64,000 nucleotides of DNA from Rutidosis leptorrhynchoides (GCF_046630445.1 NC_092333.1:354487001-354551000); one strand, 5' to 3'. Shown: positions 25,076 through 36,597, counted from the stretch's first letter. Notes: generated from the letters alone by a model not told the origin. Numbers and translations: made by a program.

Positions 25076-25700
25076 ATGAAATCTGAAAAATGGAAGAAGG
25101 TCATGGAAGAAGAAATGGAAGCACTCAAGAAAAGTGACACATGGAAAAAATGTGTCATTCCTCAAGGAAAAAAACGAGTAGGGAATCGATGGGTGTTTAC
25201 AATTAAATTCAAACCAGATGGTACCATTGAAAGATACAAAGTCCGGATTGTTGCCAAGGGATATACTCAAACATATGGAATAGATTATTCTGAGACTTTC
25301 TCACCAGTTGCGAAGATTGATACCATCAAGGTTCTTTTCTCAGTTGCTGCAAACGAAGATTGGCCACTTCATCAATTTGATGTGAAGAATGCCTTTTTAC
25401 ATGGTGAACTAAAAGAGGAAGTATATATGGAAGCTCCTCCAGGATTCTCCGGAAACTTCAAAAACGAGGAAGCTTGTCGACTTAAGAAATCTTTATATGG
25501 ATTAAAATAATCCCCACAGGCTTGTTTGGGAGATTTACTTTATTTATAAAAAAATATGATTTCAAACAAAGTAACTCGGATCATACTCTCTTTTTAAACG
25601 AAAAGGAAATTTAATTACATGCTTAATCATTTATGTTGATGATATGATAATAACAGGAAATGATAAAGAGGAAATTTCTAACTTAAAAATGAACTTATTT
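25076..25700 (+). pseudogene. Copia reverse transcriptase region
   Basis: Blocks [60 protein letters not shown] and [20 protein letters not shown] are clear copia RT motifs, and the YVDD region is recognisable near 25636. The block is broken. Confidence 0.85.
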
Positions 25701-26593
25701 AAAGAATTTGAAATGAAAGACTTGGGCAGACTTAAATATTTTTTGGGGATTGAGGTACTACGATCTCAACAGGGAATATTTATCTGTCAAAAGAAGTATG
25801 TTCTTGATTTTCTTGCAGAAACAGGTATGATTGATTGCAAACCAGCTGATACTCCAATGATTCCAAATCAGAAGCTATGTATGGAAGATGAAGCTGACCT
25901 TGCTGACAAAGGGCAATACCAAAGGATGGTAGGAAAACTCATATATCTTGCTCACACTCGACCTGATATAGCACATGCAGTTGGAGTTGTGATTCAATTC
26001 ATACATCAATCACAGGTTCACCATATAGAAGCTGTAATGAGAATCATCAGATATCTTAAGAAAACAGCAGATCATGGAGTTGTTTTTAAAAGACATGGAC
26101 ACCTAAAAACTCAAATATATACACATGCAAGCTGGGCAGGAGAAAAATGGGATAGAAAATCTACATCCGGATTCTTCACACTTGTCGGGGGTAATTTAGT
26201 TGCATGGAGAAATAAGAAACAAAAGGTTGTCTCCCTTTCAAGTGCCGAATCAGAATTCAGAGGAATAGCCAAAGGAGTAGTCGAGGCCTTATGGATTAAG
26301 AAGCTACTAACAGAGATTGGTTTTCCACCTCAAGAAGCTATTCAAATCCTGTGTGACAATGAAGCAGCAATCGCTATTTCGAAAAATCCCGTTCAACATG
26401 ACAGAACTAAACATGTTGAAATCGATCGACATTTTATTAGAGAAAAGTTAGATGGTGAAATTATTTCTCTTCCATCAATTAGATCAGAAGATCAGTTAGC
26501 CGACATCCTTACCAAATCTGTCAATGGAAGACTTTTCAGCGAAGTTCTCGACAAGTTAAACATTGGAAACCCCACTGTTCAACTTGAGGGGAG
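25644..26593 (+). pseudogene. Copia RT C-terminus and RNase H
   Basis: After MIITGNDKEEISNLK come FEMKDLGRLKYFLGIEVLRS, GKLIYLAHTRPDIAHAVGVV, and the RNase H blocks VAWRNKKQKVVSLSSAESEF, ILCDNEAAIAISKNPVQHDR and TKHVEIDRHFIREKL. The long open stretch runs to near the 3' LTR, as usual in this family. Confidence 0.88.
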
Positions 26594-26933
26594 TGTTAGA
26601 ATGCAGTCAACAAGTCAACAAAAGTCAAAATTACCATATTTGGTAATTTTGACTCTAGAATCAGAGAAAGACTCTCTCATCATCTCCTGATTTGTAGAAC
26701 TCACAAGTCAACATGTCAACAAAGGCATCCAACGGATCAAAACTGAATATTTCCTCATTTGTAAAAGGAGGTTCCAAAAGTTTAATTGGATCCATTCCTT
26801 TAGTAGAAATAGCTGTTAAAAGTTAAAGTGTATAAACTAACACCTTGTAATTGAAAAGAAAATAATTCAAGTTATGTAAACATAAAAACTGATCAATACA
26901 ACATTACACTTTCTTAATTATCTCAATTCAACA
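26594..26933 (+). repeat. 3' LTR of the 5.1-kb copia element
   Basis: 340 bp. It matches the 5' LTR except for about seven substitutions and one extra GTCAACAA unit near its start. Confidence 0.95.
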
Positions 26934-26938
26934 GTTTT

Positions 26939-27410
26939 AGTGTGTTGCCTTAGTTTGTTAACTGTGTTGAGCTTTGAATCATGTTTTATTAAAATGTTAC
27001 TTTTAGAGAAAACAAGAGTTGAGGGTTTGCGTGTTGCTGCTCTAAGGTTTATGCAATTTTAACGTAAGCTATCGATTTAAACGGCATATTTTACTTCATG
27101 TTTTTGGGGCATACAAACTACGACCAAAAACAATTATAGCCTCCATAAACGACAATCATTTGTTGACAGCCATATCACAAAATAATATACAAACTACAAC
27201 CAAAAACAATTACAGCCATATAATAAGCAAATTTACCCAAATTACTAAGTTCTACCTACTCATCTTCGCTGCTTCAACTTACTCAATTCATCTTCAATAT
27301 TTGTACCTACAAAAAGAAAGAAAAGGGCATCTCAAATCACATTTTAGTACATTAACCAATAGGTAACACTAACACACAACTCATACCATAGTCACTCTAT
27401 TCCCATCTTA
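26939..27410. other. No gene seen
   Basis: AT-rich sequence between the copia element and the last pyrophosphatase-like exon. A phrase around ACAAACTACGACCAAAAACA is repeated near 27113 and 27188. No coding support. Confidence 0.45.
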
Positions 27411-28488
27411 CTAACCACCATAACTTTGCAGTACCTTTTGTACATGATCCTGCACACAAACATTATACTATAAAAATTAACAAACTACATACTTATGTAT
27501 CTCTATATACAGCCATAGATAAATAACACTAATACAATTACGGACAACATCAATATGCTACAACCACAACTCCCTTTCAGCTTCCATTAACAATAGACTT
27601 ACAAAATATTCTACTCCGAGATTAGAACCAAGCACCTATAGACTTCGCTTTCATACATTTTTTGAATGTTTAACCCAAAGTAGCAATTTTTCGTACTTTG
27701 ACAGTTTGACCCAGTTTGACTTTTATTAATAATGTTTAAGCCAAATTGACATTACTGACATCAAAAAAAAAATAAATAAAAAAAAAATAAAAAAAAAACA
27801 AAAAAAAACATTGACATGTCAATTGACCCACTTTGACTTTCATTAACTTGAATCAAAATCGAAAATAATCAGTATGACTTTTATCATCAGTATTGGCATG
27901 TTTAACATCAAAAATAATCAATAAAGTATTGTGTTTAATATATTAAGCTAACACTTTCAGACTATTTTATTACCCATTTGACCCTTTATTACATATTAAA
28001 AAGAACCTTAAACTAAAGCAAGTGGGTCAAGATTAGTACCTGAGCAAGTTGTAACATGGTAGACTAAAGCAAGTGGGTCAACCCTTCTACAATTATCATT
28101 TAATTTTATAATTATTATATAAATGCTAAATTAATTAAAACGAAAGCTTACATGGAGTATTGGATGGCATCATGAGCAGTTGCTGAAGGTAGAAACTCAT
28201 CAACCTCAACCTCTTTGTTCTCATTCTTCTTGTGTTATTACATTTGTTAAGAAAATTTGTTGCATTTGCCTACCAACATGTTAACTAACTTTCTATATCG
28301 TATACAATCATAATATTATTATTATTATTAAATTAGCTTAAAAGAATACAATCTTCAAAAAACCGACGGATCTCAGCCATACGATGAGAGGGCAGCTGGC
28401 TTATATCAATGTAGTGCCGGTACTCTGGATCATCAGCGCATACCGCAATAATCTTGTCATATTTTTCTCCCTAAATTTAACAATTCAC

Positions 28489-28560
<72 letters not shown>

Positions 28561-28785
28561 AATGAAAAACAATGACAAATGATGATGGAAGCACTTGATC
28601 AATATGGTTCTGGCTCGAAGAAAACATTCTGCTAGCACTCGTTCCTGCAACAACCGAAGAAGACAATAAAATGTTTATATTAATAATTCAGATTATAGTA
28701 GACAACTTTGAAAGAGCATAGTTCACATCCGGATCTAGTCCCTTACCTGTGCTCTTTCTGCATCAACAACCGTTATGTTAAAACT
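27411..28785 (-). pseudogene. Soluble inorganic pyrophosphatase-like pseudogene (partial)
   Basis: Minus-strand exon relics match plant cytosolic family I pyrophosphatases (PPi to two Pi). About 28644-28595 gives ERVLAECFLRAR (family EPVLPGCFLRAR). 28470-28351 gives [20 protein letters not shown], then [19 protein letters not shown]. 28228-28152 gives KNENKEVEVDEFLPSATAHD, then AIQYS. A last small exon, DHVQKVLQSYGG, may be 27449-27411, and a decayed VLT..LLMQ exon lies near 28785-28755. Upstream exons with the KYELDK and VVYPHNYGF blocks are missing. The exon ending RRFFED has no GT donor where expected, and the exon with FLRAR has lost codons before IDQ. It is either a decayed gene or a captured fragment; the 28351-28470 match is very clear. 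Confidence 0.75.
28493..28552. repeat. (TA)n microsatellite in a pseudogene intron
   Basis: About 60 bp of TA dinucleotides between two pyrophosphatase-like exons. Frames reading through it as Tyr-Ile runs are artefacts. Confidence 0.95.
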
Positions 28786-28909
28786 GAAACAAAGAAAAAA
28801 GCTTTTCTAAAAATAAATTTAATAGAATGCCCCAGTCTCTTAAAAATGAAATGATTAGCCTACACTGTTTGTATGTATATAGTTTACTAAACAATTATCC
28901 TTCGGATAA

Positions 28910-29300
28910 CCACTAGATGTAAGTCTTAGACAACAAAATACCAATCAAAGAAACAACATATGGTCATCGCCTACAAAATAAAAAAAAAATAAAAAATATT
29001 ACTTACAAATCAAAGAAACACCGTGTGATCATTGCGAACAAAATCATCACCTACGAAAAATCAAACAAACACTATCTTATGTTAAAAATAAATCAAACAA
29101 ATAGATATAAGAAGCCTTGCACACCAAATAGCCGTTCAAAGAAACATATGGTGATTAGTTACAAAAAAATGGTTGCTTACAAAACGATACACCATCTGAT
29201 GGTTGGTCACAAAATTAAAACCTACAAAAAAATCAAACAAAGAGTATCTAATGGTTAAAAGAATCAAACAAACCGATGGAAAATTACAACTGCTATAACG
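28910..29300. repeat. Degenerate tandem repeats
   Basis: A phrase like CAAAGAAACA(N)ATATGGTGAT followed by CTACAAA recurs about four times (near 28945, 29010, 29133 and 29180) with heavy divergence. No coding support. Confidence 0.4.
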
Positions 29301-29940
29301 ACCAAAAGATAACAGAAATATTAAGAAATTAAGTGATACATGTAACAAAAATTTAAACGATATATACTCACAAAAAGATCACAATCAATTTCGATATATC
29401 CTCGTGGCAGCAGAGGCAGTGGTGGAGGAGGATATGGTAGCTAGACTCTTGTAGGAATACATCTCGTTTCACCATCGCACGCTAATGCTCATTCGTTGCA
29501 CTCCTAACATAAACTGTCCATTTGTGAGACTGATACCTAAACACAATTGATACATCATGAGACTTTCACTTGCAATAATAAGAATAAATTAACGTTGAAT
29601 AAAAAATCACTTGCTTGATAAAGTCTGTCGATGCTTGAGGCATGTTTTATTTCCCTTGCTCTTGTATCGATACATTATAATCCGTAGTAATCAATTAGTG
29701 CCTATATGTTTAAAGGATACCTTTGTAATTTGTGACCTAGCATCAACTTCAGGCTAAAATCATTGGCTTATTCCATCAATTTGTATGCATTAGCATCAAA
29801 GGCTCCAAAAACACTGAGATCATATAACAAACAATAAAAACAAATGCAAAATGTGTAATGGATATGCACCTGAATAAAGGTCGTCAAATATATTTGTTAA
29901 CATTAACCATATAAATAATATATCATAATAATACTAATTA
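29301..29940. other. No gene seen
   Basis: AT-rich sequence left of the Ale-type element. A short Gly/Ser-coding phrase (plus-strand RGSRGSGGGGYGS near 29400-29450) may be another captured exon scrap, but it is too short to assign. Confidence 0.4.
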
Positions 29941-30249
29941 TGTTATAAAAGTAATAATTGGATGATAATTTTATTATTATTATAGATATTGCATAGTATA
30001 TTTTTTGAGTATAAATAGGTGTGTTGAGTTAGAGTTTATGGGATGTATTTTTTTGGTTAACAAAACACTCTCTCTCTAGATTCCAAATGCCACCAAACTC
30101 TCATTGTACATTTTTCTATAAATAAAAAACTAATTACTCATACCTTTTGTTCAACCTTTGTTTTCTCTGTTTTACAGTATCTCTATCTCTATATACCTTC
30201 TACAGTCAAGAACCACTAAAGGTAGTTATAAGCCTACTGAATTATAACA
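29941..30249 (+). repeat. 5' LTR of the Ale-type element
   Basis: 309 bp with a TATAAATA box (in GAGTATAAATAGGTG, near 30010). It is nearly identical to the 3' LTR. Confidence 0.95.
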
Positions 30250-30263
30250 CGTTATCAGCACGA
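30250..30263 (+). other. Primer-binding region of the Ale-type element
   Basis: CGTTATCAGCACGA directly after the LTR is the sequence usually found there in Ale-lineage copia elements. Confidence 0.7.
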
Positions 30264-30289
30264 TTATCTCAACATTTATACTAAATATG

Positions 30290-30950
30290 GTTGGCTCTGC
30301 CACCTAACTAATATATGGTCGGTTATACCACCTAAATGATATATGGTCGACACTGTCGCCTAATTTACATTTATGTTATCTAACATTTATTTATGTATAC
30401 TAACATTTACATTTATGTTATTTAACATTTATTTATGTATACTAACATTTACAGTTATGTTCACTAACATTTATATTTATGTTATTTAAGTTATATATGG
30501 TCGGTTATACCACCTGAATTATATTTCTGTAATCTAACTTTTACTAACTTCACTAACATTTATATTTATGTTATTTAAGTTATATATGGTCGGTTATACC
30601 ACCTGAATTATATTTCTGTAATCTAACTTTTACTAACATCTAACTTTTACTAACTTCACTAACATTTATATTTATGTTATTTAAGTTATATATGGTCGGT
30701 TATACCACCTGAATTATATTTCTGTAATCTAACTTTTACTAACTTCACTAACATTTATATTTATGTTATTTAAGTTATATATGGTCGGTTATACCACCTG
30801 AATTATATTTCTGTAATCTAACTTTTACTAACTTCACTAACATTTATATTTATGTTATTTAAGTTATATATGGTCGGTTATACCACCTGAATTATATTTT
30901 CTGTAATCTAACTCTTATTAACTTCACTAACATTTATATTTATGTTAATA
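30290..30950 (+). repeat. Tandem array, about 90-bp unit
   Basis: The phrase TATATGGTCGGTTATACCAC recurs near 30307, 30491, 30584, 30688, 30778 and 30865, each followed by CTGAATTATATTTCTGTAAT in the later copies. Unit length is about 90-105 bp. The copies are very alike, so the array is young. Confidence 0.9.
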
Positions 30951-31144
30951 AGACCTCATGATTGTACGCAACACGTCATTTGACAACACGGTACTTTATG
31001 TACGCAACACGTCATTTGACAACACGGTACCATGGGTCGAGATTAATTCCGATCAATACGAATACGATGGGGTCTTTATATGTTATCTAACATTTATGAT
31101 TACTTATGCAATAAATCATTATTTATTTCATGCATACTAATGTT

Positions 31145-31440
31145 TATTCTTAAAAGTAAATCTTAAAAGTTAAAATAAGAAAAAATAGTTTGTATTTTTA
31201 TTAAAAGTAAATCTTAAAAGTTAAAATAAGAAAAAGTAGTTTGTATTTTTATTAAAAGTAAATCTTAAAAGTTAAAATAAGAAAAAGTAGTTTGTATTTT
31301 TATTAAAAGTATAAATCTTAAAAGTTAAAATAAGAAAAAGTAGTTTGTATTTTTATTAAAAGTAAATCTTAAAAGATAAAATAAGAAAAAGTAGTTTGTA
31401 TTTTTATTAAAAGTAAATCTTAAAAGTTAAAATAAGAAAA
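31145..31440 (+). repeat. Tandem array, about 51-bp unit, six copies
   Basis: AAGTAAATCTTAAAAGTTAA recurs six times, joined by AATAAGAAAAAGTAGTTTGT. Unrelated to the upstream 90-bp array. Confidence 0.9.
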
Positions 31441-31493
31441 AAAATCTTGTCCTTTATATTACTCATACGCGTTTTGATATAGTGACTTTATTC

Positions 31494-31593
31494 GTTAACG
31501 TCAACTAATGACGTTACAACGGTCATATATACATAACGGTTGTTAACGTCAACTGACGACGTTACAACAACTATATTTTTCAAATATAAAATA
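31494..31593 (+). promoter_or_regulatory. Promoter-like block of the small ORF in the Ale-type element
   Basis: GTTAACGTCAACTAATGACG and GTTAACGTCAACTGACGACG form a direct duplication about 45 bp apart, each with a TGACG core of the kind bound by plant bZIP (TGA) factors. A TATAAAATA box at 31585-31593 follows, 84 bp before the ATG at 31669. Role inferred from arrangement. Confidence 0.5.
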
Positions 31594-31668
31594 AACATCT
31601 CCGTTTTCACATTTTCACAAATCAATCTTTATTTTTCAGATTACTACTCTCAAAAGGTTTTTGTAAAA

Positions 31669-31833
31669 ATGATTCACACAAGGATGATTTTTCCTATTGT
31701 ATTGGTCATATTAACTATCATCATTGTTGCTAATATACCACCGGGTGAACCTATATTCTATCCTGCCCTTGTGGTTTTATTATTTGTAATCATACCATTA
31801 TTCTGTTGTTTGCTACTTATGAATTTAAAATGA
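31669..31833 (+). CDS. Small two-helix membrane ORF carried by the Ale-type element, 54 aa
   Basis: Not a known Gag or Pol part. The 54-residue frame starts MIHTRMIFPIVLVILTIIIV (helix 1 about 6-20), has a loop NIPPGEPIFYP (22-32), then a second hydrophobic helix ALVVLLFVIIPLFCCLLLM (33-51) and a short tail NLK. It is intact although the element around it is decayed, and it lies behind a duplicated TGACG block and a TATA box. It resembles the 57-residue ORF at 48664-48837 in pattern: M-[IL]-[FY]-P-[IV], a P-x-E loop followed by FY, and a Pro inside helix 2. The function is unknown. It could be a captured host gene, an element-encoded accessory protein, or chance in AT-rich DNA; the shared pattern argues against chance. 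Confidence 0.5.
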   Translation: MIHTRMIFPIVLVILTIIIVANIPPGEPIFYPALVVLLFVIIPLFCCLLLMNLK

Positions 31834-31917
31834 TTCTAATTTCATTTTATTATTTGTCTATGAATAGAAGCTGATTATGATTATAATTTATGTTATTCAT
31901 CTTTTTGATAATAGAAA

Positions 31918-32420
31918 ATGTCGAATTTGAAAAGGCTTAAATTTGCTCATTTAGAACAAGTGGGAACAACTACTTAACATGGGTTATGAATGTAGAAAAA
32001 CATCTCGAATCAAACGGTATTTTAGAAACCCTGAATGAAAATAACAATTATTCCGAACAAGAGAAAGCAATAGTAAGTATTTTTCTTAGCAAACATATTG
32101 ACGAGTCCTTAGAATCTACATATTATATGATCGAAAATCCAAGTGTATTATGGAAAATACTCAAAGATAGATACGTTAATAATTATCAAAAAAAAAAATA
32201 AAATAATAATAATAATAACGGTGATCCATGAAAGAATAAAATTAAAGATATTACTAGACGCTCTTATAAGAATTCCGGAGATTCTTATTAATGATCTGGT
32301 AACGTGGATCATCAGTCTAGTATTTCTTGAATACATGAACATCTTGTTTAGCTCTACAAATAAGTCCCAAAAAGAAAAGAAAACGAGAGTGAATCTGTTG
32401 ACAAATCTTGATTAAATTAA
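31918..32420 (+). pseudogene. Ale-type gag remnant
   Basis: MSNLKRLKFAHLEQVGT, VEKHLESNGILETLNE and NPSVLWKILKDRYVN are the conserved opening, middle and end of the Ale gag (UBN2 type). The block is broken and the zinc knuckle is not clear. Confidence 0.75.
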
Positions 32421-32969
32421 CCCTGAGCTACCTTGAGACTTGAATGGTTTGAATTTTCTAAGATGCCTAGTTTTTTTTTATGTATCACTCATAAATAAAT
32501 GGTTTTAGACCATAACGCATATGTTTTATTAAGTGTTATCTTTCATGTACTTCAGATTATAACTTGTTTGCAGGTAATATAATTTGATTATCTTGCTGAA
32601 ATATAACTCATTATTTGCTTATCTTATTTGAAGTTTTAGTATGAATCCTGCAGAAATACAACATCAATTAAATGGTAAAGACCTATGTATTGCAGATAGT
32701 AGTAACATACACACTATGATCAAATCTAAGAAATATTTCATTGATTTAAATCAAATGAAGGAATTATAAATACTATACCAGCTCTTGCAAACTTGATATA
32801 AGAAACGAAAAAGGCAAAATTTCATATTACCAAATGGTACGAATTTTTTGGTAAACAATATCTTGTTTTCTCCCAAATCAAAGAGAAATTTGTTAAGTTT
32901 CTCTGATATATATCATAGTGGATATGATTATCAGTCAATGATAATCGAAAATGAGAAATATCTATGTAG

Positions 32970-33330
32970 CACCGAAAAGCGCATAGGATTAAAAGCGCAT
33001 ATGATAAAAAGCGCATATGATGAAAAGCGCAGCGCATATGATTAAAAGCGCATATGATAAAAAGCGCATATGATGAAAAGCGCATCGCATATAATTAAAA
33101 GCGCATATAATGAAAAGTGCATATGACGAAAAGCGCAGCACATATGATTAAAAGCGCATATGGTGAAAATGATATATGATGAAAAGCACATATGGTGATT
33201 AATGAAAATCACATATGGTGATTAATGAAAAGCACATATAGTGATTAATGAAAAGCACATATAGTGATTAATGAAAAACACATATGGTGATTAATGAAAA
33301 TCACATATGGTGATTAATGAAAAGCACATT
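32970..33330 (+). repeat. Minisatellite of GCGCATATGAT(G/T)AAAA units
   Basis: About 360 bp of tandem units of roughly 15 bp (AAAAGCGCATATGAT and variants) passes into longer units around AAGCACATATGGTGATTAAT. It is located between the protease and integrase remnants of the Ale-type element. Confidence 0.9.
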
Positions 33331-33339
33331 GAGAAAGAA

Positions 33340-33960
33340 TCACCAATATTTCTTGAAAGAATTCAAGGGAATATATATGGACCAATTCATCCATCATGTG
33401 GACCATTTTGATATTTCATGATTCTAATAGACGCATCTAGCGGATGGTCTCATGTTTGTGTGTTATCAAGCCGTAATATGGCATTTGCAAAGTTTCTTGC
33501 ACAAATTATTAAATTGAGAACACATTATTCTGATTACATCATTAAAAGGATGAGACTTGATAATGCTGGTGAGTTAACATCTCAAGTATTGAATGATTAT
33601 TATATGTCTACAGGGATTGTTGTTGAACATCCAGTTACTCATGTGCATACACAAAATTGGTTTAGCTAAATCAATAGATAAACGCTTGCAGCTAATAACT
33701 AGACAATTGGAAATGAGTACAAAACTCTCAATATTTATATGGGGACATGTAAAATTACATGATGCGACATTAATTCGCATTAAACCAAGTGCAAGTCATA
33801 AATATTCTCCATTACCAACTTAATTTTGGTCGAGAGCCAAATATTTTCCATCTTAGAACATTTGGCTGTGCAGTATATTTTTAATTGCACCACCACAATA
33901 AATGATTCCTCAAAGAAGGATGGAAATATATGTTGGATATGAAACATCTTCAATCATAAG
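33340..33960 (+). pseudogene. Ale-type integrase remnant
   Basis: FLERIQGNIYGPIHPSCGPF, MILIDASSGWSHVCVLSSRN and MRLDNAGELTSQVLNDYYMS match the Ale integrase core including D and D positions. HLRTFGCAVYF follows near 33860. Broken. Confidence 0.8.
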
Positions 33961-34559
33961 ATATATTGAACTCATGACGGGTGATGTTTTACAGCACATT
34001 TTGCCGATTGTCACTTTAATGAAACATTGTTCCCTATATTAGGGGGAGAAATGAAAAATAAATAAAATAATGCTTCATGATGTGAACATCAATTAAGGTA
34101 TATTGAACTCGCACAAAAGAATGTGAAACGAAAGTTCAAAAATAATGCATATGCAAGAACTTGCAAATTAATTACTTTATGCATTTACAGATATAAAAAA
34201 GTGACTAAATCATATATACCAGCGATAAATGCTCCAGCTCGAACTGAAATTCCAAAAGCTGGCAATAATGTCACTGTTGAGTCTTTGCCACGCATCAAAC
34301 GTGGAAGATCAATTGGTTCTGAAGATAAAAATCCTCGAAAAAGAAAATCAGCTGATAATGAGGTAAGAGAAAGTGTTCAAGAAGAACCACAAATCAATAT
34401 TCCTTCTGCAGAGGATATTGATAAATGTAAATACTAAAATTGCGATAAATTATGCAATATTATGGAACCGAAATGAAACTAAAATCTCTATGAGATATTT
34501 TCATATAATGTTACAATGACATCATGAATAAAGATGATGATCTGGAACTAAAATCTGTC

Positions 34560-36131
34560 ATTGAATATACAAAATGGACATGATTGAGCTCAATGGAAAG
34601 GAGCAATAAGAGCTGAATTAGAATCGCTCGATAAAAGAAAAGTTTTCGGATCAATCGTTATCACTTTTAAAGATGTGAAACGTATGGGATACAAATGAAT
34701 TTTTATCCGAAAAGAAATGTGCAAATGAAGATACAAGGCAAAACTAGACTTGTAACTCAAGGTTTCCCACAAAGACCAGGAATGAATTATGAGGAAAACT
34801 TATCCTTATGTAATGGATACAATTACTTATTAGATACTTAATCAACCTGGTAGTTACTTAAATGCATCTCATGGATGTTGTTACTACTTATCTATATGGA
34901 TCACTTGATAGTGATATATATGAATATACCTGAAGGGTTTAAGGTATCAGAAACATCTAACGCAAAACCTAAAGAAATGTATTCCATTGAATCACAAAGA
35001 TTTGTATATGGGTTGATACAATAGTATAACGGATTAAGTGATTACTTGATAAGAAAAGTGTATACATATAAACTTATTTGCACATGTGTTTTAATTATGA
35101 AAAACAATGACCAGATATATATCGTAGTTATTTATGTCAATGATCTTAATATCATAGGTACAAATAAAGAGATCCATGAAGCCATTCAACTTCTAAAGAA
35201 AGAATTTGAAATGAAAGATCTCGGAAAAACCAAGTATTGCCTTGGTTTACAAATTGAACATATGCCTAATGGTTTACTTGTACATCAAACAACATATACT
35301 GAAAAGATTTTAAAACGTTTTAATATGGACAAGGCAAAACCATTAAGTACTCCTATGGTTGTTAGATCACTTAATGTTGACACTGATCCATTTCGTCCCT
35401 GTGAAGATCATGAAGATATCCTGGGACCAGAAGTACCATATCTTAGTGCAATTGGAGCTCTTATGTATCTTACAAATTGTACAAGACCTGACATTTCTTT
35501 TGCAGTTAATTTGTTGGCAAGGTTCAGCTCAGCTCCTACCAAAAGACACTGGAATGAGATCAAACACATATTTCGATACCTTCGAGGAACTACTGATTTA
35601 GGATTATTTTATTCTAACAAATCAAAACAAGATTTGGTTGGTTATGCAGATGCAGGTTATTTATCTGATCCACATAAAGCTAAATCTCAAAATGGATATG
35701 TATTCCTAAATGGAGGTACCGCAATATCATGACGTTCTCAAAAACAAACACTTGTTGCAACATCATCAAATCATGCCGAAGTAATTGCATTACATGAAGC
35801 CAGTCGGGAATATTTTTGGTTGAGATCAATGACACAACTCATTACTGATTCTTGTGGACTAGAACGCAATAAAAGTTCAACAACTATCTATGAAGATAAT
35901 GTAGCTTGCATAACACAGATGAAAGAAGGGTATATCAAAAGTGACCGAACAAAACACATACCCCCTAGATTCTTCTCATACACTCAAAATCTCATTAAGG
36001 ACAACCAGATTGAAATGAGATATGTTCAGTCCAGCAAAAACTCTGCTGACCTTTTCACCAAAGCACTTCCAACTGCTATTTTCAGAACACACGTTCATAA
36101 TATTGACATGAGGCATGTTCAGAAGATGTAA
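34560..36131 (+). pseudogene. Ale-type reverse transcriptase and RNase H
   Basis: The RT palm is represented by IYIVVIYVNDLNIIGTNKEI (the YVDD box appears as YVND here), FEMKDLGKTKYCLGLQIEH and GALMYLTNCTRPDISFAVNL. The RNase H part contains GYADAGYLSDPHKAKSQNGY, YEDNVACITQMKEGYIKSDR and YVQSSKNSADLFTKALPT. A large open stretch is kept but the whole is broken. Confidence 0.88.
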
Positions 36132-36283
36132 CAACTCAGGCGTTGCCTACTTGAGGGGGAGTCAACTCTATGCTGCACTCTTTTTCCCTTAGCTAAAGTT
36201 TTATCCCAAAGGGTTTTCTTTAGCAAGGTTTTTAACGAGGCAGTACTAGTTATTCACTAATAAAATTATCATCCAAGGGGGAG

Positions 36284-36592
36284 TGTTATAAAAGTAATAA
36301 TTGGATGATAATTTTATTATTATTATAGATATTGCATAGTATATTTTTTGAGTATAAATAGGTGTGTTGAGTTAGAGTTTATGGGATGTATTTTTTTGGT
36401 TAACAAAACACTCTCTCTCTAGATTCCAAATGCCACCAAACTCTCATTGTACATTTTTCTATAAATAAAAAACCAATTACTCATACCTTTTGTTCAACCT
36501 TTGTTTTCTCTGTTTTACAGTATCTCTATCTCTATATACCTTCTACAGTCAAGAACCACTAAAGGTAGTTATAAGCCTACTGAATTATAACA
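36284..36592 (+). repeat. 3' LTR of the Ale-type element
   Basis: 309 bp preceded by CATCCAAGGGGGAG and followed by the AATTA target-site duplication. Confidence 0.95.
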
Positions 36593-36597
36593 AATTA

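Larger units (their letters stand above)
21877..26933 (+). mobile_element. Ty1/copia LTR retrotransposon, 5.1 kb
   Basis: LTRs at 21877-22208 (332 bp) and 26594-26933 (340 bp) start TGTTAGAATGC and end CAATTCAACA. The target-site duplication is GTTTT (21872-21876 and 26934-26938). A perfect TGGTATCAGAGC primer-binding site follows the 5' LTR, and a TTGAGGGGAG polypurine tract precedes the 3' LTR. Order gag, protease, integrase, RT, RNase H. The LTRs differ at about seven positions plus one short tandem duplication, so it is moderately young; the coding region has roughly ten breaks. Confidence 0.95.
29941..36592 (+). mobile_element. Ale-type Ty1/copia element, 6.7 kb, with cargo
   Basis: LTRs of 309 bp at 29941-30249 and 36284-36592 start TGTTATAAAAG and end GAATTATAACA; they differ at only one position by eye. 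The target-site duplication is AATTA (29936-29940 and 36593-36597). The primer-binding region CGTTATCAGCACGA follows the 5' LTR and CATCCAAGGGGGAG precedes the 3' LTR, both typical of Ale-lineage copia. The insertion is very recent, yet gag-pol is heavily decayed (many breaks). Between the primer site and gag lie about 1.65 kb of tandem arrays and a small ORF, which such elements normally lack. Confidence 0.93.

Noticed and set aside
29400-29450. Gly/Ser-rich phrase resembling an RNA-binding protein tail
   Set aside because: Too short and low in complexity to assign.
30290-31440. CRISPR-like repeat and spacer pattern
   Set aside because: Units are directly tandem without unique spacers, in a plant retrotransposon.
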